Both the position numbers and the translations under genes were made by a program. From assembly GCA_029251165.1 (NCBI GenBank), contig JAQXDW010000059.1:1-47957 (forward strand): a stretch of 47,957 nucleotides of DNA, written 5' to 3'. Position 1 is the stretch's first letter. Every line of letters starts with the position of its first letter. This document shows, one piece after another, positions 14,565 through 21,100 of the stretch. Under the pieces are notes generated by a model. It saw only the letters and a list, made by a program, of their open reading frames with translations, was not told where the DNA came from and did not search any database. Source of the stretch: Myxococcota bacterium. GTDB lineage: Bacteria > Myxococcota_A > UBA796.

Positions 14565-15490
14565 GCGTCCTCCAGGGCCATGAGCAGATCCTCAAGCGGC
14601 GCAGCCAGATCGACACACTGCTCTGAGAGCGGCGTGCCGAGCCAGCTGAGGGTTCCGCAGGAGCTACAGTCCAGGGCCAGTTCGTACCAGAATCCGGTGG
14701 GATCGCGGACTCCAATCGTCCCTGATGGCGCACCATCACAGTCTGCGGTGTCGAGACTCAGGCCGATGAAGTCGATGATCTGATCGCCACTTCCCACCCC
14801 ACCATTGAGGGAGAGTCGAGCACCAAGCTCATCGCGACTGCCGTCATAGAGCAAGGCGGTGCCGCTGACGCTGGAGAGCCAGCTGGAGGCATCCGAGTAG
14901 CTGTACAGCCCGCCGATTTGGCCAGCATACGAGACCGTCGAGCCCATGGAGAGGTGAGAGAACGCGACCTCGCCGCCCCCCTGAAAGATCGCCCCGTCTG
15001 ACGACATCATCTCAAACGACGAGGCCATCTCCAGGTGGACCTGGCGCACCGTGTCGTCGCTCGTGGTGGTCATCACGTAGAGGGACTCACCAGAGAAGCT
15101 CCAGCCGGTGGACGCAGCACAGCTCCCCGCCCACACTCCCCCTACAGCTCCTGGCTCCGTTGGCGGACTGACAAATGGGCAGGTGGTGTCGCTGCTGCCC
15201 TCGAGCACGGCCGCGTAGCTGTCGGCCAGCCCCATCGGCTCAGGAATCCCGACTGCGAGCACGCTCTGCAGCGCCTCGACTGCTGCCGCCTCACTCAGTA
15301 TTGGCTCGACCGGGGACTCGGTGTCTGTTCTCTCAGCGGTGTCGAGGTAGCAGAGGCCATCCTCACCAAGAGAGGAGCCCTCTGGGCAATCGGTCGGCGC
15401 GCAGGCAAGCAGGACGGTCAGCACAAGAACACTGTAGTGCCATCGTGCGTGTGTGCAGCAATTTCTTCCCTGTCTTGCTGCAGACACCAC
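14561..15490 (-). CDS. Cys-rich lipoprotein A1, paralogue of the protein at 10682-11563
   Basis: GTG 15490 has a GGGGGA ribosome site 6 bases upstream and gives 309 residues. The N-terminal region includes a hydrophobic V-L-V-L-T-V-L-L-A-C lipobox, so lipidation at about Cys30 is predicted. A GTG at 15424 would give the short-signal form of its paralogue. Shared landmarks with the paralogue are D-C-P-E-G-S-x-L-G, G-L-C-Y-L-D, C-x-x-S-T-G and a C-terminal D-C-S-x-C-G...C-x-D. It precedes and overlaps the PSCyt gene by four bases. Thus the two paralogues bracket the PSCyt-DUF1501 pair. Function unknown. Confidence 0.75.
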   Translation of the reverse strand: MVSAARQGRNCCTHARWHYSVLVLTVLLACAPTDCPEGSSLGEDGLCYLDTAERTDTESPVEPILSEAAAVEALQSVLAVGIPEPMGLADSYAAVLEGSSDTTCPFVSPPTEPGAVGGVWAGSCAASTGWSFSGESLYVMTTTSDDTVRQVHLEMASSFEMMSSDGAIFQGGGEVAFSHLSMGSTVSYAGQIGGLYSYSDASSWLSSVSGTALLYDGSRDELGARLSLNGGVGSGDQIIDFIGLSLDTADCDGAPSGTIGVRDPTGFWYELALDCSSCGTLSWLGTPLSEQCVDLAAPLEDLLMALEDA

Positions 15491-15555
15491 GAGTCATCCC
15501 CCGGTAGATCGTCCGACCGGTGCACCTCCCCTTGGAGGCCCGACCCGTCACGCGA

Positions 15556-17142
15556 CTACTCGATGTAGCCAAGGGCCTTTAGACCCGCGATGTCGAAAGG
15601 CGCAGAGACCTGGGGGGCCTGACGACGACGGAGGCAGCTGGTGAACGCGCGGGTGATCGCGGGCTCACGTCGCGAGAGGTCGTTCTGCTCCAGCGGATCG
15701 GCGGCGAGATCGTACAGACGCAGCCGGTCGGTCTGAATGGCCTTGTGGTGCCCATCCGAGCAGGCAAGCCCATCCTCAGAGAACAGCAGCGAGCCCATCG
15801 GAACCTGCTGATCGGGACGGCCAGGCTCCAGCGCGACGAGATCGCCGCCGCTGACCCAGGAGAGAATCGCCGGGGCGATGTCGTCGAGGCCAACAGAGTG
15901 CTCGACGATGGCGCCCGGCCGCCCCGGCTCGAAGACGACGAGCGGGATGCGCACCTGAGCCTCATGGAATGACGAGCCGTGCTCGACCTCTCCGCGCTCC
16001 CAGAACGCCTCACCGTGATCCGCAGTGATCACCACGAGAGCATCATCGAGGACACCAAGCGACTCCGCTGCGGACAGCAGTCGCTCCAGCTCAGCATCGA
16101 GGTAGCGGAGGTCGGCGTCGTACATCTGGCGGACCCGCTGCTGCTCCTCCTCCGTCAGCTCAAGGTGTCCCTGGCGGACCTCGCTCCAGCCGTTGAAGCA
16201 GTCCGGCAGCGCACACGGCGCGAGCGGATCGAGGGTGGCCGGCGCGATGGCGTAAGGCGCATGGGCATCGAGGTAGTGAAGCCACAGGAGATACTCCCCC
16301 CCGGCCAGCGCCGTCAGCTGAGCGATCCCGGCATCGGTCACCTGTGCGCCGAGATCGGTGATCGACGGGCTGACCAGGCGCAGCAGGCTGCTCCGCCGGA
16401 GGGCATAGCGGCGGAGCGCGAGGCGGGAGAGATCGGTGAACCGATCGAAGCCCCGATGGAAGCCGTAGCGGATGCCGTTGAACGGATTGGTGACGACCGC
16501 AGCGTTGATGTAGCCCGACTGCTGGAGCTGCTCGGCGAGGGTGGGCACTGACGGCGCGAGCCGGGTACGCACCATGGCACCGGCGAGATCCGACATCTGG
16601 GCCGCGCCATGCTCGGGATAAGGCAGCCCGGTGTGCAGGCTGGCCATCGACGGCAGCGTCCAGGCGCTGTTGGAGCGCGCCTGGGTGTACGTCAGGGCCT
16701 TCGCCGAGCGCGCCTGGAGGGAGGGCATCTGCAAGAGCGCATCCGCCCGCACCGTGTCCAGGCTGATCAGGATGACCGGTCGCGCGCCCGCTGTTGCTCC
16801 CAGAGCCGGCAGTGGTCGCTGGAGGCGCCAGGCCTGGTGATGCTCAGAGCGCAGCGCTGCAGTGGTGACGCCGCCACGCAGTCCGAGGACGCCGACCCCG
16901 ATGAGCACCACAGCGAGCGCAGGCCAGGTCACAGCGCGCCACGCCGTTCGCCCCGCCAGCAGCCCGAGCAGACCGCCGAGTGCCATCACCAAGGCACCAT
17001 CAAGGGCCAGCAGGCCGACGAGACGCTCGCCGGTGCGCTCGCCAGCAAGGGCCGGCGCGAGGACGCCATCAAGCAGGCCGATCAGCAGGCCGATCAGCAG
17101 GCCGAGCGCCGCCCACTCCACTCCTGTCGCCAGGCGCTTCAT
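15556..17142 (-). CDS. Membrane-anchored sulfatase-like hydrolase (alkaline phosphatase superfamily)
   Basis: ATG 17142 overlaps the upstream stop by four bases and gives 528 residues. Three hydrophobic helices within residues 8-90 anchor it. The periplasmic domain begins P-V-I-L-I-S-L-D-T-V-R-A-D (metal-binding Asp129) and includes N-S-A-W-T-L-P-S-M-A-S-L-H-T-G-L and I-T-A-D-H-G-E-A-F. The nucleophile position, Cys or Ser in C/S-x-P-x-R sulfatases, is Thr162 in T-L-P-S-M. It may therefore act as a phospho- or phosphoglycerol-type transferase or phosphatase rather than a formylglycine sulfatase. Operon position between the Pro-rich protein and lipoprotein A1 suggests envelope-glycan work. Confidence 0.85.
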   Translation of the reverse strand: MKRLATGVEWAALGLLIGLLIGLLDGVLAPALAGERTGERLVGLLALDGALVMALGGLLGLLAGRTAWRAVTWPALAVVLIGVGVLGLRGGVTTAALRSEHHQAWRLQRPLPALGATAGARPVILISLDTVRADALLQMPSLQARSAKALTYTQARSNSAWTLPSMASLHTGLPYPEHGAAQMSDLAGAMVRTRLAPSVPTLAEQLQQSGYINAAVVTNPFNGIRYGFHRGFDRFTDLSRLALRRYALRRSSLLRLVSPSITDLGAQVTDAGIAQLTALAGGEYLLWLHYLDAHAPYAIAPATLDPLAPCALPDCFNGWSEVRQGHLELTEEEQQRVRQMYDADLRYLDAELERLLSAAESLGVLDDALVVITADHGEAFWERGEVEHGSSFHEAQVRIPLVVFEPGRPGAIVEHSVGLDDIAPAILSWVSGGDLVALEPGRPDQQVPMGSLLFSEDGLACSDGHHKAIQTDRLRLYDLAADPLEQNDLSRREPAITRAFTSCLRRRQAPQVSAPFDIAGLKALGYIE

Positions 17143-17969
17143 GTGGACTCCGGACACAGCAGCTGGCGCGGTGCACGCGCATCTCCTCCCCAGGTCTCTG
17201 CCACCAGCAGCCCGCTCTCGGCAACCACACCGAGCTGGTGAACCCACTGCGCGCCGTCGCGGACCTCCCGCTGGATGCCACAATTGGGAATGCGCGTGAT
17301 GCGGACTGTGGTCCCCTCAGCCGGACGCGGGGCGAGGGCCGCGAGGCGGTCCAGGGCACTTCCCCCACCAAACAGACCTGCGATCAGGGGATTGGACGGA
17401 GGCTGGTAGATGCTGAGCGCGACAGGAGTCTGCTGCTGCTCGCTCCAGCCAACCAGGACCACCCCCTCCGGCCCGTCGTCGACCGCCTCTGAGACCCTCC
17501 AGTCCTCCGAGAACACCACCGTGCGGCCCGCCAACACTGCGCTGCGTCCATCAATGTCTGCGGAGACAACGCAGCCCGCCAGGGCAGCCGCCAGCAGCAG
17601 CGGCCGCCCGAGTCGAGGCCGACGGGGCCGACGAAGCCGACGAGACGTCCGGCGCTGGGGTGGAGCACTGGGGGGTCGTCCTGGCGGACCGATCGCACCC
17701 CGCGGCTCCTGAGGAGCCTCCCCTGGAGGGGGCGGGTCATCCATCTCGGCACCGGGAGGCGGGGCCATGTCGATGTAGATGAGGTAATTGAGCGCCTGGG
17801 CTTGCAGGGCTGCAGTGAACACCTCCCCGACCGCCGACAGCTGCACGACGACCCCCGGCCCTCCGTCGTCAAGCAGCATCGCAGGATAGGGCGGCAGCGG
17901 CAGAGACGAATCCGTCAGGAGCGGAGTGCTGGCCTGAAGATTGCTGAGCAGGGCCAGAGTGGTGAGCAT
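17139..17969 (-). CDS. Pro-rich protein with an internal lipobox-like segment
   Basis: ATG 17969 gives 276 residues; the longer frame upstream runs into the divergent gene. The N-terminus is a short hydrophobic stretch (M-L-T-T-L-A-L-L). Residues ~55-105 contain Pro-rich runs, then an Arg-rich stretch, then L-L-L-A-A-A-L-A-G-C, a textbook lipobox in the middle of the chain, and a folded domain (V-V-F-S-E-D-W-R...G-W-S-E-Q-Q-Q-T-P-V-A-L-S-I-Y). No usable start codon precedes the internal lipobox. It could be a two-protein fusion or a frameshift product, or the segment may be a membrane helix. First gene of the minus-strand run, only 17 bases from the divergent PSCyt gene. Not recognised. Confidence 0.6.
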   Translation of the reverse strand: MLTTLALLSNLQASTPLLTDSSLPLPPYPAMLLDDGGPGVVVQLSAVGEVFTAALQAQALNYLIYIDMAPPPGAEMDDPPPPGEAPQEPRGAIGPPGRPPSAPPQRRTSRRLRRPRRPRLGRPLLLAAALAGCVVSADIDGRSAVLAGRTVVFSEDWRVSEAVDDGPEGVVLVGWSEQQQTPVALSIYQPPSNPLIAGLFGGGSALDRLAALAPRPAEGTTVRITRIPNCGIQREVRDGAQWVHQLGVVAESGLLVAETWGGDARAPRQLLCPEST

Positions 17970-17986
17970 GGCGCTATCATAGAACC

Positions 17987-19606
17987 ATGCGGTCCCTGAC
18001 ACTGTTCCTGCTCGGCTGCTCCGAGCCAGTTCCCGAGCCCACAGACTCGGTGGACACCGCCAGCGCGGCATCCGTCCTGGTGCCGCTGGACGCTCCGCTG
18101 CTGCTGCGTCGCATCAGCCTCGATCTGCGCGGAGTGGTGCCGGCTGCTGCGGATCTCGATGCCGTTGCAGCGGACCCGGCGGCGATCAGCGACATCACGC
18201 TGGGCTATCTCGATGCGCCGGCGCTGGAGGAGCGGCTGATCGACCTGCTTGGAGAGCGCTGGCACACCCTGGTCGACGACGTCACCTTGCAGTCCGGCGA
18301 GGTGGGACTGGACCGGACCGAAGAATTCGCCTTCGAGCGGTCGGTCGGGGAGGAGCCGCTGCGGCTGATGGCCCACGTGGCGGTCAACGATCTGCCGTGG
18401 ACCGAGATCGTCACAGCCGACTACACCATGACCAACCCGCTGCTGGCCGAGATCTGGCCGGTCGAGCCCCCGGGCGGCGAGGGATGGGCCGTGAGCCACT
18501 ACACCGACGGACGACCGGCAGCCGGTGTCCTCTCCACGAACGGGCTGTGGTGGCGCTACACCACCGATGAGTCCAACGCCAACCGCCGCCGAGCCGCCGC
18601 GATCAGCCGCCTGCTCCTGTGTGAAGACTACTTCGAGCGTCCGATCAGCTTCTCAGAGGTCGACACCGCCCTGGACGACGAGGCCCTGGCCGCTGCGCTC
18701 AAGGAAAACCCCGCCTGCACCAGCTGCCACGCCACCCTCGACCCCATCGCCTCTGCCCTCTTCGGGTTCTGGTGGTTTGAGGAGCATCACCTCGACGAGA
18801 TGGCCCACTACCACGCCGCGAGAGAGCCGCTGGGCGAGCGAACCCTGGAGAGTGCTCCGGCCTGGTTCGGCGATCCAATCGGCGGGCTCATCGATCTGGG
18901 CAGCGCAGTGGCCGCAGATCCACGCTTCTCTCGCTGCACCGCAGAGACCCTGGCTGCTGCGCTGTGGCACCGTCCCGTGGATCTGGACGACTTCGAGACC
19001 ATCGAGCACCTCGACGTCTCCTTCGGCGACAGCGGGATGCGCATCAAGCCCTTGCTGGCAGAGATCATCGCCACCGAGCACTACCAAGTGGGCGGGCTGA
19101 CGGAGGATGCTGGCGCGGCCGACGAAGCCGCCGTGACCACCCGACGGCTGCTCTCTCCCGACCAGCTCGCCGACGCCACGGAGGCGCTGACCGGCTTCGT
19201 CTGGCGCAGCGACGGCTTCGATCTGATGCACAACGACAGCGACGGCTTCCGGGTGCTGGCCGGCGGGCTGGACGGGCTGACGGTCTTCTCACCGCAGCGA
19301 GAGCCCGGGCTGACCTGGGCGCTGGTCATCAAGCGCCTGTCGGAGGCCGCAGCATCCTACGCGGTCGGACAGGCCGTGTCTGGCAGTCCGCCGCCAGTGC
19401 TGGCTGGGATCGATGTCTCGATCGCGCCGGACGAGGCCACCCTCGCGGCGCTGCACTGGTGGCTGCTGGCCCGTGAGGCGGAGGCCGACTGGCTGACAAA
19501 AATCGACGCGCTGTGGCATGCCGTCGAGGCCCTGGAGGGTCCGCAGGTTGCCTGGACCGCGGTGCTCTCTGCCCTGCTACGCGACCCCGACTTCGTGAGC
19601 TTCTGA
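17987..19606 (+). CDS. PSCyt-type mono-haem lipoprotein (DUF1549/DUF1588-like, copy B)
   Basis: The 539-residue protein begins M-R-S-L-T-L-F-L-L-G-C, a short lipobox signal, followed by a P/E/T/D-rich linker. It is colinear with the copy at 12984-14564: L-L-R-R-I-S-L-D-L-R-G-V-V-P, H-Y-T-D-G-R-P-A-A-G-V-L-S-T-N-G, a haem site C-T-S-C-H at 244-248 in A-T-L-D-P-I-A-S-A-L-F-G-F, and L-A-D-A-T-E-A-L-T-G-F. Its stop overlaps the DUF1501 start by one base (TGATG). It is transcribed away from the sulfatase operon from a 17-base divergent gap. Probable surface-exposed mono-haem lipoprotein; electron partner unknown. Confidence 0.82.
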   Translation: MRSLTLFLLGCSEPVPEPTDSVDTASAASVLVPLDAPLLLRRISLDLRGVVPAAADLDAVAADPAAISDITLGYLDAPALEERLIDLLGERWHTLVDDVTLQSGEVGLDRTEEFAFERSVGEEPLRLMAHVAVNDLPWTEIVTADYTMTNPLLAEIWPVEPPGGEGWAVSHYTDGRPAAGVLSTNGLWWRYTTDESNANRRRAAAISRLLLCEDYFERPISFSEVDTALDDEALAAALKENPACTSCHATLDPIASALFGFWWFEEHHLDEMAHYHAAREPLGERTLESAPAWFGDPIGGLIDLGSAVAADPRFSRCTAETLAAALWHRPVDLDDFETIEHLDVSFGDSGMRIKPLLAEIIATEHYQVGGLTEDAGAADEAAVTTRRLLSPDQLADATEALTGFVWRSDGFDLMHNDSDGFRVLAGGLDGLTVFSPQREPGLTWALVIKRLSEAAASYAVGQAVSGSPPPVLAGIDVSIAPDEATLAALHWWLLAREAEADWLTKIDALWHAVEALEGPQVAWTAVLSALLRDPDFVSF

Positions 19607-20856
19607 TGATCTCTCGTCGCCAATTTGGTGCCCTCTCCGCTGGACTCCTGCTCCCCCGACGCCTCCTGGCTGCAGCGGACGGAGAGCAGCAGCTTCTGTT
19701 CATCTTCTGTGCTGGAGGTTGGGATCAGACCGCGGTCTTCGCGCCGCTCTTTGACAGCAGCAGCGTCGACATGGAGCCCGAGGCGGTCAGCGCCAGCGCC
19801 GGCGGGATCACCTTCGTCGATCACGAAGATCGACCCGCAGTGCGCAGCTTCTTCGAGGACTGGGGACCACAGACCTGCCTGATCAACGGCTTCGAGGTAC
19901 GCGCCATCTCACACGAGCAGTGCACGCGGCTCCTGATGACCGGCTCCTCCGGTGCAGAGTCCGATGACTGGGCCGTCCTCGCTGCCGGGAATGCTGGTCC
20001 GGACTTGCTGATGCCCCATGTGGTCGTCTCTGGACCGGCGTTCTCCAGCCAGTACAGCAGCAAGGTGGTTCGCATCGGAGCCTCCGGACAGCTCCCGGGC
20101 CTGATCGATGGCTCTGCGCTGCAGCGCTCAGAGCAGCCCGTCGATCCCATGGGGGCGCAGACACAGTCCTTGGTGGATGCCTTCATGCGAGAGCGGGCAG
20201 CCTCCCTCTCAGCGGTCGCAGGGCGCGGTAAGGAGCAGCGCTACGCCGAGTCTCTCTCCACCGTCCTTCAGCAGGCCGAGTCCCTGTCAGGCTACGCCGA
20301 TCAGCTCCAGGTCGAGATCAACGAGCAGACCGACATGCTGGATCAGCTCGAGGTTGCCTTGGGCTGCCTGCAAGAAGGGCTGACGCGAACCGCGATGATC
20401 CAGTATGACGGAATCTGGGGCGTTGGCTGGGACACCCACAGCGACAACTGGTACCAGAGCCTGCACTTCGAGGAGCTCTTCGGCTACCTCTCCCGACTGA
20501 TGACCGAGCTGGAGAGCAGAACGGCAGCAGACGGTCGGCAGATGTCAGAGGCGGTCACGGTGGTTGTCCTCAGCGAGATGGGTCGCAGCCCGCAGCTGAA
20601 CAACTGGGGTGGTCGGCACCACTGGACATACACCAGCGCCATGCTGCTGGGTGCCGGCATCGCCGGCGGGCAGGTCATCGGTGGCTACGACCCATACGCC
20701 ATCGGCCAGAGCGTCCGCCTGTCGGATGGCGTCGTGAGCGACTCCGGCACCCCCCTCGTCTCCGGTCACCTGGGGGCAACGTTGCTTGCGCTGGCTGGCA
20801 TCGATCCCGGAGACCTCACGGGCGGCCTGGATCCCATCACAGCAGCGCTGCGCTGA
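19606..20856 (+). CDS. DUF1501 family protein, Tat-exported (copy B)
   Basis: Starting at the ATG that shares a base with the PSCyt stop, the product is 416 residues. It has a Tat-like signal (M-I-S-R-R-Q-F-G-A-L-S) and DUF1501 landmarks A-G-G-W-D-Q-T, L-I-N-G-F-E, W-D-T-H-S-D, V-V-V-L-S-E-M-G-R-S-P-Q-L and H-W-T-Y-T-S-A-M-L-L-G-A-G-I-A-G-G. It aligns along its whole length with copy A. DUF1501 proteins are predicted periplasmic alkaline-phosphatase-fold enzymes without proven activity. Tight coupling to the PSCyt lipoprotein argues that the two products form a functional pair. Confidence 0.85.
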   Translation: MISRRQFGALSAGLLLPRRLLAAADGEQQLLFIFCAGGWDQTAVFAPLFDSSSVDMEPEAVSASAGGITFVDHEDRPAVRSFFEDWGPQTCLINGFEVRAISHEQCTRLLMTGSSGAESDDWAVLAAGNAGPDLLMPHVVVSGPAFSSQYSSKVVRIGASGQLPGLIDGSALQRSEQPVDPMGAQTQSLVDAFMRERAASLSAVAGRGKEQRYAESLSTVLQQAESLSGYADQLQVEINEQTDMLDQLEVALGCLQEGLTRTAMIQYDGIWGVGWDTHSDNWYQSLHFEELFGYLSRLMTELESRTAADGRQMSEAVTVVVLSEMGRSPQLNNWGGRHHWTYTSAMLLGAGIAGGQVIGGYDPYAIGQSVRLSDGVVSDSGTPLVSGHLGATLLALAGIDPGDLTGGLDPITAALR

Positions 20857-20996
20857 CCCCTGGCACCCTCATCGCCCCGCGCGGGTGCAACCGCAGCGGC
20901 CCTGGCTCCAGCTGAGGCTCGGGTTCTCTGATGGTGCGGCTTGAGCGGTCAGCGCTGCAGCGCGCCAGCCCCTCCCATCCTGACTCAGGATAATAA

Positions 20997-21055
20997 ACTT
21001 CAATTGACACCTTAATAGGCTGTATACATCGCGTTCAATCGTTCGACATCGTTCG
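20997..21055 (+). promoter_or_regulatory. AT-rich promoter region with CGTTC repeats upstream of the kinase gene
   Basis: The stretch contains TTGACA (21005-21010) and TATACA (21023-21028), and TTCAAT-18-TATACA is a better-spaced pair. Just downstream CGTTC occurs at 21032, 21040 and 21050, about one helical turn apart, which could be a protein-binding array. The local AT-richness stands out from the GC-rich surroundings. Confidence 0.4.
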
Positions 21056-21100
21056 TTATGAAGCCCCAGCTCGCGTGATGTCACCTCAGGAGACGTGTCA

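Noticed and set aside
12858..14783. 641-codon plus-strand frame opposite the PSCyt-like gene
   Set aside because: It is antisense to a gene with a haem motif and overlapping neighbours. Long antisense frames are expected at this GC content.
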